The position numbers and the translations under genes are program-made. Positions 1 through 10,794 of a DNA stretch of 64,000 bases are shown piece by piece; position 1 is the first letter of the stretch; each line of letters opens with the position of its first letter. The notes below the pieces were generated by a model. It was given only the letters and a program-made list of their open reading frames with translations. It did not search any database and was not told the origin of the DNA. Source of the stretch: Neocallimastix lanati (nom. inval.) (taxonomy: Eukaryota > Neocallimastigomycota > Neocallimastigomycetes > Neocallimastigales > Neocallimastigaceae); NCBI GenBank assembly GCA_016946835.1, contig JACVTC010000040.1, forward strand, positions 1,037,501 to 1,101,500, given 5' to 3'.

Positions 1-453
1 ATTATTGTTAAATCTTTTATATATATATAAAATAAAGTAAAATTAATATTTATTAACATATATATTATTTTATTTTTATTATATTTTTTTTTATAAATAC
101 TTAATAAGATTAATCAAAAATATATATATAATAAGATCAAAAGGGAATTTTTTATTTTTTAATTTTTTTATTTTTTTTTTTTTATTTATATTATTATTTT
201 AAATAATAATTAATTATTTAGTAATAAATAAATATATACATATATATTGTAGTATTGTAGTTTATTTAAATATTTATATACTTTAAAGATTGGGCTACTT
301 TCTTTCTTTCTGATTCTTACTCTCTCTTTTTTTTTCATTCATTTTTTTTTTTTTTTTTTTTTTTTTAATATTTTTGATTATTAATATAATGTATATTTAT
401 AGAATGTTAATATATTTATATATGTTTCTATTCTAAAACACAATAAGTTGAAA

Positions 454-485
<32 letters not shown>

Positions 486-557
486 TTATTTTTTAACTTT
501 AATTGAAATAATTCCAGTATATTTATTATTATTTAATTACTATTTTATAAATATCTT

Positions 558-598
<41 letters not shown>

Positions 599-1259
599 AT
601 TTTTTAATTAATATTAAGGTTTCTTCTTTTTTCGTATTATCAGTATTGTTGAAATTTATCATTAGACAATAAATTATTATATTATTAATTATTAAATTAA
701 TTTTAAATAAAATAACTTTTTTTTTTAAAAAAAAAAAAAAAAGTATTAATATCAACCATTTTAGTAATATAATTATTATTATTAAAAGTAAATTCTCCTT
801 CTAATCAATAATCATTTGATTTTTTTTCCCCAATAACTCATTCACTGCTATACATTCACTATATGAAAATGTAAACTGTCTAGAAACAAGTTCTGTTACT
901 TTTAACAATTAAAATAACATATTTTAAATATATCGTATTTCTTATTTATTTATTTATTTATTTATTTATGTGAAATAATATTTTTCTTTTCCTTTTTTTT
1001 TTATAAAAATAAAAATAAAAATAAAAATAAAGAAAAGTTTGGGAAAAACATGGTATTAAAACCTTAACCGAATAAAATAAACACAATAATATAATTCTTT
1101 AAATATTAGATAGTAAATATAATAAAAATACCATTTTCCATTCTAAATAATAATAATAAAATTAAAATTGAGGCAACACATTTTAATATCAAAGATGAAA
1201 GAAACAACAACAACAAAATATATATATATATATATATATATAATAATAATATCCATTCA
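1..1259. other. AT-rich intergenic DNA, no gene seen
   Basis: No coding region is supportable. The stretch holds poly(T) runs near 335-366, poly(A) runs at 458-484 and 559-597, a short (ATTT)n run near 940-968, an (AAAAT)n run near 1005-1030, and (TA)n near 1219-1242. Short open frames here translate only to Lys, Phe and Ile runs, so they are rejected as genes. Confidence 0.8.
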
Positions 1260-1660
1260 TAATTTTCATAATGACGAAGAATTTATTTAGTATCGATAAC
1301 TTGGCCATTTCTGTCAAGAAGACTTAAAAATTACCTAAATAGGCGTGATATTAATTCAAATAAATGTGATGATTGAAAAATGGTAAAAAATGAAACGTAA
1401 TCCTCACAGTAAAAACTCCTCCAAGAGCAAAAGAAATTTTGGAGGTAATATACATTCTGACATTGGTTTAGTCCAGTAAATACTTCTTATACTGGGAAAA
1501 TGACTTTTTTTTTTTCTTTCTAACAATAATTGATGAAGCATCATGAAAATCATAGGTTTTATATTATGGAAAATAAGTCAGAAGCCACTAAGATCGATCA
1601 TAATAAGTACTCTCAAGATGCTTAATAATAAATTCAATGAACCATAAAATTAAAATATTA
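1260..1660 (+). pseudogene. Ty1/copia integrase fragment, heavily decayed
   Basis: Frame-broken translation shows a leftover of the copia pre-integrase zinc region: a Lys-Cys-Asp-Asp stretch whose second Cys codon is now TGA. It is followed by an Ile-His-Ser-Asp-Ile-Gly motif around 1445-1470, which in copia integrases carries the first catalytic Asp. A Leu-Thr-Ile-Ile-Asp-Glu stretch follows. Several stops and frame changes interrupt it, and no flanking LTR is visible. The next copia block, from 1700, restarts at protease, so this is probably a separate, older element rather than the same copy. Confidence 0.5.
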
Positions 1661-1699
1661 AAAACAAATACATAAAATTTGATGATTCATATGCAAGAA

Positions 1700-4037
1700 A
1701 CAAATGAATTTGAATAAAATTCATGAATGGTACTACGATACAGGTGCATATGAGCACATAATTAGCAATAAAAAAATTTTTTTTGAAGGACTTTAAAAAG
1801 GGAAAAAGTATATTTACGTTGTGCTAATAATTCAGTAATTGAATTTGAAGGATATGGAGTGTATGAATTTTGTATAAACGAAATTTATTAAAAAAAGAGT
1901 ATTATATTCAGAAAAGGTAAACAAAAATCTCTTTAGTGCCAGAGAATTAGCAAAACTGAGCATAATATCAATCATTAAACCCTTAAACAATTAAAAAGAA
2001 AGATTAAAATTAAGAAATATAACGAATAAACATATTGTGTACTTTGAATCCAATTATTATAATCAATTCAAAATGGAAGTCTTTATATAAAGTAAGCAAT
2101 AATAGCTATTAAAAAAAAAAAGAAATATTATCAATAGATAAAACTGATAATATAAGCATAGAAATATGGCATAGAACATTGGGACATTTTTACCAAAATA
2201 ATATAAACAAATATTTAGAAATGCATAATATTAAAAGTCCATTATGTATAGATTGCAAAATATCAAAAATGAAAAGAATAGCACATAATGGTGAACCACC
2301 CAAAACTAAAGAAAAATTAGAAATTATTCATTCTGATATTTCTGGACGTGTGAACCCTTCCATCAATAATAAAAAAATATTTTATTACTTTTATGGATGA
2401 ATTTTCAAGAAAAGTTTGGATTTTCACCCTGAGGCACCAGATATTAGTATTATTGATTTCTTTATATATTTAAATAATCAGTTTAAAGAATTATCAATCA
2501 AAAAAATTTTAGAACTGATGGGTTGCTATATTTATAACAAAATACCACATTCTGGAAACAAAAACTTAATTCCAGATAAATTATTTGAAGATAAAAAAAA
2601 AAAAAAAAAGAAAATATCTATAAAACACTTAAGAACATTTGGTTGAGTATGCTATTATAAAGAATTTACCAAACATAACCCAAAATTTGTACCAAACTCG
2701 AAAAAAGAAATATTTCTAGGTTTCGATAATCAAATCTACTCATATATAATTATGGATGGATGAAAAAAAATTTAAATATCCATCATGTTAGAGAAGTTGA
2801 ATGTTTAGAAAATGAACCTTCGAATTTCAAATATAAAAATACATTAAAGGAAGACCCTTATTTTGCCTTTGAAAACTTAAACCAAAATAATATGGGACCT
2901 ATTATTAACAATAGCGAAGAAAGAAATTTAATTCCAGAAGGAAATATTGAGGAAGACATAAATAATAATAATAACGAAGAAATAAATAATGTAGAAGAAG
3001 AATTAAATAATGAAGAAATAAATATTGAAGAAAATATTAATATGGATATTGAAAATAATCAAAATAATGTAAGAAACATAGTAGAAAATATAAATTAAAG
3101 AACAGCTCTGGAAGAAGAAATCGCAAATGAAGCAAGAAACAATAATATAATATTTCTAAGGATACATTACCCCCAAAACATTACTAACAATAACGAAAAT
3201 CTTAAAGAAAATAATGTAAATGATAATAATAATTTAAATAACAAAGAAAATATCGATAATATAATGAAAAAATCAATAAAAAAGGATAATAATATCTCAT
3301 GTGGAGGAGAATATTCTAATAACAAAGAAGTTAATATGGATACAGAAAAGTATATTTTAAATGAGAACTGTAATAATAAAATTTTGACAATAAAAGATAA
3401 AAACAATATAAGAGATAATAATAATTATAAATATAATAAACACAACAATACCATGAATATAGTAAAAAACACTAAAAGTATTTCAAATAAAGACAACACA
3501 AAAATGAATTCTAAAATTTTCATTGATGAGCATAATAGTTCGAAATTTATTTCTGAGAATAATAATAAATCATTTAAGAGCGATACATTTGATTTTATTT
3601 ATAAAATAAACAATGAAATACATAACGATAAAATGAAGATATATAATAATAAAGAAAATAATATAGATAACTTACCTTCTACGTCCAATAATATCCTGAA
3701 TTGTAAAAATGTTACTCCACATAAACCTATTGATGATGATCATCAAACTATGGAAGAGAAAAATTTTTCAAAAAATGACGAAAATTTTATTAATGAAAAA
3801 ATTTTTCAAAATGATGAAAATAATTATATCAATATTTCTTCTAAAAATGATGTGATTAATCCACTTAATATCTATGACAACTTTCCTGATATTAATAGTA
3901 ATGCTTCTTCTATTAATAGTCCTCATAGCAATCATAATAAAAACATAAATTATTTTAATGAAAATCCTAGTTTGGAGGGGATTAGAACTATTGAAAATAA
4001 TACTGAAAATTTTAAAAATTCTTCTCATAATAACTGA
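1700..4037 (+). pseudogene. Decayed Ty1/copia element: protease, integrase, Asn-rich linker
   Basis: The order of remnants is that of copia Pol. A protease Asp-Thr-Gly triad in a Trp-Tyr-Tyr-Asp-Thr-Gly context lies near 1728-1745. The pre-integrase zinc region has a C-x2-C (Cys-Ile-Asp-Cys) at 2248-2257, followed by the integrase His-Ser-Asp motif at about 2329-2338. An integrase C-terminal part follows at 2416-2760 (Leu-Arg-Thr-Phe-Gly; Phe-Leu-Gly-Phe-Asp). From 2760 to 4037 there is a long Asn/Glu/Ile-rich linker, open for 112 and then 257 codons, of the sort that separates integrase from reverse transcriptase in the other copia element here (7600-8900). Stops at 2398, 2644 and 3096 break the frame. 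No reverse transcriptase follows on this strand. Confidence 0.7.
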
Positions 4038-4109
4038 AAAATGTATATGAGTTTTTATAATAAACTTTATTTATTTTTGTATTTATTTAATACATAAATT
4101 TTTTATTGA
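4038..4109. other. Junction between opposed copia remnants
   Basis: Short AT-rich spacer between the end of the plus-strand linker and the far edge of the minus-strand LTR. Nothing recognisable is in it. Confidence 0.5.
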
Positions 4110-4344
4110 GGTTAAGAACTCACTTTTTTTAAGATAATAAAAATAATTAATTTTTATAGTAAAAATTATATCTTTAATCATGTGATTATTCTATTAATAC
4201 ACATAGATAGATGTTACACAACATAAAAATATAATAATAAAATATTAATATAAGATAAGAATATAATATTGATAATAATATCAGAATATAAAAGTATAAT
4301 ATTAATAATATAAAAATATAAAATAAAATGTGAATATTTTAACA
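4110..4344 (-). repeat. 3' LTR of minus-strand copia element
   Basis: Read on the minus strand, the LTR begins TGTTAAAATATT at 4344, directly after a polypurine tract (complement of 4345-4353). The far edge is inferred at about 4110, where the plus strand reads GGTTAAGAACTC. This resembles the TGTTAAGAGTC end of the LTRs at 25005 and 26074. An internal TTGTGTAACA and nearby AATAATCACATGATT are shared with the copia LTR at 17778, so the two belong to one family. The far boundary is approximate. Confidence 0.6.
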
Positions 4345-5490
4345 TTCCCCCCTAAATAAGATTTTCTTGAAAATTTTGTTTGGGAAGAATAACATTTTAT
4401 TTCCATTGGCATCTTATGTGAGTACATCGGCAAGATTGTCTTTGGATTTGATATGCTGTAAAATAACATTATTATTTTCAACAAGTTCCTTGAAGAAATG
4501 GTAACTTACTCGCATGTGTCTCAGTCTTTTTCCAATAGCAAAATTTTCGGCGGAATATAGAGACTAGCTTTATTGTCACCATAGAGATTTATTTTGAATT
4601 TTTTATTAAATAGTTCTTCAAGAATATTTTTTAACCATAGACCATTTTGCAACGGCTTCTGATAATGCAACATATTCTGCTTCGGCAGTGGATCTTGAGA
4701 CACATTGTTGTTGTCTTGACATCCATAAAACTGGTCCTGAAGCTAAGGAAGTTGATATTTCCAGATGTCGATTTACTCTTCGTTATATCTCAAGCGAAGT
4801 CGGAGTCGGTATAGCCTTTAAGATTTCCATCTCTTTAATATTGTAAATAATAATCTTTGGTTTGGTTAATATATTTAAATATTTGTAATACCTTTTTCTA
4901 ATCAGTCATATTTGAGTTTTTATTTTTTCTTGATGCTTTGTTTACTGCACAAGCAATATCAGGACTTGTGCATTTTGCTAAATGTATGAGAGAGCCTACT
5001 GCGCTTTGATAGATATTACTATCGAATGGTTCTTTGATGTTTTCACCTACACAAGGAGTAGAGGATTTTTGATTTTCATTTATTTTGAATCTTTTTAAAA
5101 TATCGTTAATATATTTTCTTTTGTGAAATATTATATCCATATTCAGTAGGTTCGACAGTTATTCAAAGTATATGATTTACTGAACTACATTTTGATATTT
5201 TAAATTTATTTTTAATTAGTTCAACAGTGGAGTTTATTTCATTATCTAAGCCTGTAATAAGCATATCATCTACATATAATGCAACAATGCAAGTAGTTTC
5301 TTTTTGAGAGTTTGATTTTGAAAATAAACATTGTTCACTTTTTAGTTGAGTAAAACCTATATTCTTCAGAAAATTAGAGATTGTTATATTCCACATTCTT
5401 CCTGCCTGTTTCAATCCATATAAAGCCTTGTTCTGTTTCCAAAAACCGTTTTTGTAGTTTGGATCACTTAAAAATCTATGTAATGTTAGA
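4345..5490 (-). pseudogene. Decayed Ty1/copia reverse transcriptase and RNase H, minus strand
   Basis: On the minus strand from 5490 the frames give Trp-Lys-Gln-Asn-Lys-Ala-Leu-Tyr-Gly-Leu-Lys-Gln-Ala-Gly-Arg (5450-5400). The reverse transcriptase catalytic box Tyr-Val-Asp-Asp-Met follows (about 5260-5275), then Ser-Thr-Pro-Cys-Val-Gly and Pro-Asp-Ile-Ala-Cys-Ala-Val-Asn-Lys-Ala (5060-4930). RNase H remains lie at 4703-4521 (Trp-Leu-Lys-Asn-Ile-Leu-Glu-Glu-Leu-Phe; Asp-Asn-Lys-Ala-Ser). Frameshifts separate the blocks. A G-rich polypurine tract (complement of 4345-4353) abuts the LTR. Only the 3' half of Pol survives; the 5' side ends next to the solo LTR at 5516. Confidence 0.8.
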
Positions 5491-5515
5491 GATTATCATA
5501 CTAATATGATACTAC

Positions 5516-6358
5516 TGTAAAGAGTTTAAGAGAAACAAATTACAAATAACAAAATACACAAAATAGTTTAAACATGTAATAAAAAAATTCTTTTTTAATA
5601 AACAATCTTTTATTAATTTTAAAAAATAAATCTCTTCTCGTTATTAACTATTTGATAGTCAATAACTAATACATCGATTTAAATAATGAATTTTACATGT
5701 ATTTATATTTTTTCATGATGACATTTTAATATATCAAACCTATTTAATATACATATATTACTATTTATTTATAAACAAAATATTTATTAATAATTTTATT
5801 AAATAATAATTAACTAAAACTAAACAATAATTAATTCATTAAACTTTCAACTTATTTACAATAATAATTAAATTCAATAAAAACTCATTTATTAGATATT
5901 TATTATATAAATATTATTAATACTAATGTTTATATATTTACAATTCAAAAGTATTTTTATAAACTATTTAAACTAATTTTAACTATTTAAAACTATTCCG
6001 AAATTAATTTTAAAGTATTTTAAACTAACTAAACTAAGTTAAATAGAATAACTATTTTAAATAAACTAAATTAACTAGAATAACTATTTTAAATAAACTA
6101 AATTAACTAGAATAACTATTTTAAATAAACTAAATTAACTAGAATAACTATTTTAAATAAACTAAATTAACTAACTTAAATAAATTATTTAAATCAAATT
6201 TATTATCCAAAATTATTTAAATAATAATTTTTCCTTTATGAAAAGTTTACATAAATTTATAATTAATTTTCATATATGTAGATCATAAATTTATGTAATT
6301 TATTACATTAATTAATTATGTAATAATTAATTATTAAAGATTTTATTAAATCTTTACA
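5516..6358 (-). repeat. Solo LTR of a Ty3/gypsy element
   Basis: The 843-bp block starts TGTAAAG and ends CTTTACA, perfect inverted termini identical to the start of the intact gypsy LTR at 9058. Internal stretches align with the reverse complement of that LTR, for example the ACATCGATTTAAA region near 5671 and the AAAGAT...ATCTTTACA end. It is flanked by ACTAC (5511-5515) and ATTAC (6359-6363), a 5-bp duplication with one mismatch. No internal gypsy sequence remains, as expected after LTR-LTR recombination. It is diverged from the intact copy and contains its own 32-bp repeats. Confidence 0.75.
6045..6176. repeat. 32-bp tandem repeat inside the solo LTR
   Basis: About four copies of a 32-bp unit that begins TAGAATAACTATTTTAAATA. 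Copies are nearly identical, so the amplification is more recent than the divergence of the surrounding LTR from the intact gypsy LTR, which lacks it. Confidence 0.8.
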
Positions 6359-9057
6359 ATTACCAACAAAGGAAAAAGAAATAGTACAAGTTTCAAAAAT
6401 TGGAGATCATACGGGATACATCAATAATATTTACTTCATAATAAAAAATGTATTATATTCAGAAGATATTAATGAAAATAAAACATTAATATCATTTAAC
6501 GATCTTAAAAGACAATACTTAGCTGATATTATTATTATTGATAACAATGCATACTTTAGATTAGCAAAATTAAATGGTCAACTTTTATGTATTGAAAAAG
6601 AAAACTCAATTAAACTTTGTAATATTTATGTTAACAGTAAACAAGGAAATCATAAAACAATATATAGTTTGCAAAGTAACAATTTAGAACCAATACTCCT
6701 TAAGTATATGGCATAAAAGACTATGCCATTTCTACAATAATAATCTTATTAAATTCTTAAATGGCCATACTATTAACAAAACTCTCTGTATTGGCTGTAA
6801 AATATCAAAGCTGAAGAAAGAACCTTTCAGAAAAACCTTAAATGCAAGAAGCACAAGGCCGTTGGAACTAATTCATTCGGACATTATTGGACCTCTTAAA
6901 GAATCAAGGAATAATTTCAAATACATTTTAACTTTCCTTGATAACTTCACAAAAAAAAGTTGGATATATCTACTGAAAAGAAAATCGGAAGTTCCAGAAA
7001 TTTTTGAAAATTTCATACGTATGGTAACAAACGAATCAAATTTAACAATAACCAAAATACAAAGTGACAATGGAAAAGAATATACTTCAAGGAAATTCAT
7101 AAATATCTGTAATAAAGCAGGTATACAAAAAAATCTTATCGTTCCAAGAAATCCACAAAGCAACGGAAGAGCTGAAAGATTAAATGGAACAATAATAAAT
7201 GCTACGAAAGCATTATTAAATCAAACAAAGTTAAGCTACCATTTCTGGGAAGATGCTGTAAGAACCTCAGTAAAAATATACGACATGACTCCAAGAACTG
7301 CAATAAAATTCAAAATTCCTGATGAATTATACTACCATAAAGAAGTGAACATTGACAATCTTCGTGTTTTCGGATGCAAAGCATACTACTATATAGATAC
7401 TCCTCTTAAAAATTCAAAATTTAATAATAACACATTACCTGAAATTTTCTTAGGGTATGATGAACATTCTCCAAGATATGTTATTTTTGGAACTAATGAT
7501 TACAAAATTCATATTGCTTGTGATGCCGTAATAGAAGAAGATATCCCTGGAAACTTTAATTTTAATAACAAAACAAATTATAAAGAAAATTACACACCTG
7601 AAGAACTTAACACAAAAGAAGATGAAGACGAAGATTTAGAAAATGAATTAAATGAAAATAATTTAAATGTTCATCACCAAAGCAACAACAATCAAAATGT
7701 ACATTTAATTCAACAAAAATTCAATAATAATAATACTTCAAATTTCAACAGCAGTAACTATACAAGTGAAGATTCTCATGAGAATCCTCAAAACAATGAT
7801 AATAATAACTCATCAAATGATAATAAAATTTACAACGACACAATAATTCAAATAATATTTTAGATAATAAATCAAACAATATTTCAAATAATAACTTAAA
7901 CAATATTTCAAAAAATAACTCAAACAAAATTTCAAATAAGAATTCAAATAATTCAATAATTAAATCAAATATCTCAAATTACAATTTAACGAATATTTTA
8001 AATAAAATAAAATTTAAATTTAACAGTAACTCAAATATTGTCAATAAAATGAAATCAAATATTAACCTTAATTAATAATAATCCAATAAATCAAAATTCT
8101 AATCAAACCTTAATTGATAAAAATTTAATAAATCAGAACTCTAATCAAACCTTAAATAATAATAACCCATTTAATAATAACAAAAATTTTTCAAACAATA
8201 TATTAAATAATAATAATTTTTCACGAAATAATATATTAAATGATAAAAACTCAATAATTAACTATGAAAAATCAAATAATAAAAATCTTTTAATTAATAA
8301 TAAATTAAATAATGAAAATAAAAACAATACTAATAAAAATTTCAATATAAACAATAATGCAAATAATAATAATTTTTTACCTAATTTAGATGTTAAAATT
8401 AATAAATTATTTGATATAAGTGATTATAATTCTAATAATATATTACAAAATACAAATGATAATATACAAATAAATAATAATCAAAATAATAATTCGGACA
8501 ATAATTTAAATAATAATAATAATATTTATGAAAATAGTACAATAAACATTAAAGACAATTCAAATAAACCAAATGTAAACAAAAAGTCCATTTTTAATAA
8601 AAGAAGAAGTGTTAAAAATTTAATTATTGATAATAATCCAAACGTCTCCAATAATTTACCAAATTTCAATATTAAAAATTTTACTTTTAGTAGATTAAAT
8701 TTTTACAAAAATTTACATAATAATAATTCTTCTGATTCAAATAATAAAATTATTTTTAAACCCTTTAACAGTGATATTAATAATGTTTATTATAATAACT
8801 ATAATGCTCAACACTCCTTCAGATCTAAAAGACCAATTAGTCCAACCTCTCAAAAAGAATTTAATAAATTTAGAAAAATTAATTTTAACACTAAAACCAT
8901 TTGTAACATTAATTTTAAAGTACCTTCTAGTTTCCACCAGGCTGTTACCTGTAAGGACCACTCTCGCTGGGAAAATGCTATTGCTGAAGAACTAGACAAT
9001 CTATACAATAATAAAATCATGACTTTTGTTCCATTTGTTCCTAAAGGTAAAACCATC
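6359..9057 (+). pseudogene. Ty1/copia Pol, 5' part (protease end, integrase, linker, start of RT)
   Basis: The first frame (6361-6715) is the region between protease and integrase. After a frameshift near 6695 comes the pre-integrase zinc region (His at about 6710, C-x2-C at about 6790-6800). An open frame of 333 codons (6862-7863) then carries the integrase catalytic triad: His-Ser-Asp-Ile-Ile-Gly at its start, Ser-Asp-Asn-Gly-Lys-Glu near 7063, and Gly-Arg-Ala-Glu-Arg near 7167. A long Asn/Ser-rich linker (7600-8800) follows, then the first reverse transcriptase block (His-Gln-Ala-Val-Thr near 8936; Trp-Glu-Asn-Ala-Ile-Ala-Glu-Glu-Leu). The frame is cut at 9057 by the gypsy insertion and resumes at 16379. 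The 5' end (Gag, 5' LTR) is missing. Confidence 0.85.
9053..9057. repeat. Target-site duplication, left copy (CCATC)
   Basis: CCATC directly precedes the 5' LTR and is repeated exactly at 16374-16378 after the 3' LTR. Five bases is the usual duplication for Ty3/gypsy integrases. Removing the insert and one copy restores the copia reverse transcriptase reading frame. Confidence 0.92.
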
Positions 9058-9829
9058 TGTAAAGATATTATTAATATCTTTAAATAATTTTAATTAAATT
9101 TAATCATAAATTTAAGTAAAATTAAAATAAATTTATTTGAAATCACGTGTATAAAATTATTGAAAATATTTTTAACATAATTTCGATTTTTTTCCCAATC
9201 ATACTAATAAATTAAAAATTTCTCTTGTGAAACTAGTATTTGAAAATCATTTCTTTTTATGTAATTTAATTTAAATAATAAGAGTTAAGGTTTTTCACAA
9301 GATAAATTAACAACATGAAACTATGCAATTAGTCATGTTGAAACTTACGGCATTTTATGCTAAATTTATATTAAATAATTATGACAACTTTTATATTATT
9401 TTTAAATAGAAAATATATAATAAATTTACTAATAATATTTAAATAATAAATAAATAATAAATGAACTCAATTAGAATTGATTATATTTATTTTAGTTATT
9501 AATTATAATTCTCTTTATTTAGTAATAGTTAATTATTTATTATTAGTTTAGGTTAGTACTGTTTTAAATAAATAGCTAGATAATATAATTCAATAGGAAT
9601 TATATATTATAAATGCAATAAGATAAAAATATAAATAGTTATCAAATTTCATGTATTTTAATCGATGTAATTGTTATTAACGATTTCTTGTTAATAACAC
9701 TTTAAAATAAATAAAGATTTTAATATTTAAAAAATTAATAAAACTTGTTCTTTAAAACTATTATTTTGTGTTTTAGTGTTATTATTGAAGTGTTGATTTA
9801 TAATCTATTTTTTTTATCAAAACTTTATA
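9058..9829 (+). repeat. 5' LTR of the chromovirus
   Basis: Starts TGTAAAGATATT and ends CAAAACTTTATA. The end dinucleotide is TA rather than the usual CA in both LTRs, whereas the related solo LTR at 5516 keeps CTTTACA. It contains the AT-rich promoter and polyadenylation region expected of an LTR, but I cannot fix the U3-R-U5 borders. Confidence 0.92.
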
Positions 9830-10029
9830 ATAACAATTACCTTTTAAACAAACAAAAATACGTTATAAATCAATAAAAAATATTTAAAACACGTGACTCT
9901 TTTGTGGCTTATTTGTGGCTTGAATCAAGATATTTTTACCAGATATTTTTACCAAGGATTTTTAGAAGCTACCCACTTTTGACACTACCGACTTTGGAAT
10001 ACTCACAATTTTAGATTATTGCTACCAGC

Positions 10030-10412
10030 TTTAGGATATCGCTACCAGTTTAAGGAAATATTCTACTCGATTTAGGCTAATTCTACCAGTTTAAGGAAAT
10101 ATTCAACTCGATTCAGGCTATTCTACCAGTTTAAGGAAATATTCTACTCGATTTAGGCTAATTCTACCAGTTTAAGGAAATATTCAACTCGATTCAGGCT
10201 ATTCTACCAGTTTAAGGAAATATTCTACTCGATTTAGGCTAATTCTACCAGTTTAAGGAAATATTCAACTCGATTCAGGCTATTCTACCAGTTTAAGGAA
10301 ATATTCTACTCGATTTAGGCTAATTCTACCAGTTTAAGGAAATATTCAACTCGATTCAGGCTATTCTACCAGTTTAAGGAAATATTCTACTCGATTCAGG
10401 CTAATTCTACCA

Positions 10413-10417
<5 letters not shown>
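10030..10417 (+). repeat. Higher-order minisatellite (40+41 bp, 81-bp period) in gypsy leader
   Basis: Two alternating variants are present, both containing CTACCAGTTTAAGGAAATAT. One continues TCTACTCGATTTAGGCTAA (41 bp), the other TCAACTCGATTCAGGCTA (40 bp). The 81-bp pair recurs almost unchanged about four times, with half-units at both ends. Degenerate copies of the CTACCAG motif extend left to about 9936. Confidence 0.9.

Positions 10418-10459
<42 letters not shown>
10418..10459 (+). repeat. Poly(A) tract of about 42 bases in gypsy leader
   Basis: Uninterrupted A run directly after the minisatellite, upstream of Gag. It is probably slippage-prone, and its length may vary between copies. 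Confidence 0.9.
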
Positions 10460-10461
<2 letters not shown>

Positions 10462-10794
10462 TTACCAGACTCATACCATACCATTTATCATATTGGGACA
10501 CTTGTGCAAGACTTTTGAATAAAATTACCAGATTACGTGAGAAATCCATAATATTATTTGGAATTAAATTTTAACCAGTAAGATACTATATTATAATATT
10601 CAGTTTACTCGACGGCACCACTACAATTGGAGAGAGCCAGTTCGACTTTACATACAATATTATAATAGAAATATCTTTTTATTAGAACATCTATTTCAAA
10701 TATCATTATTTAAAATATTCAAAAGTAAATAATAAGTTACAAATTGAACGAAGTTGAAGATTTAATTCAAAAATTCGAAAACCTTGATTTAGAA

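Larger units (their letters stand above)
9830..10794 (+). other. Chromovirus leader between LTR and Gag start
   Basis: About 965 bp without an open frame. The bases right after the LTR (ATAACAATTACC) do not match the usual TGG-initiated tRNA 3'-end primer site, so the priming mechanism is unclear. It holds the 40/41-bp minisatellite (10030-10417) and a 42-base poly(A) run ending at 10459. Confidence 0.7.

Noticed and set aside
448-755. Open frames on both strands rich in Lys or Phe
   Set aside because: They are translations of poly(A) and poly(T) runs with no conserved content.
10030-10417. Possible CRISPR-like or centromeric array in the gypsy leader
   Set aside because: There are no spacers, and the repeat is confined to the leader of one retrotransposon.
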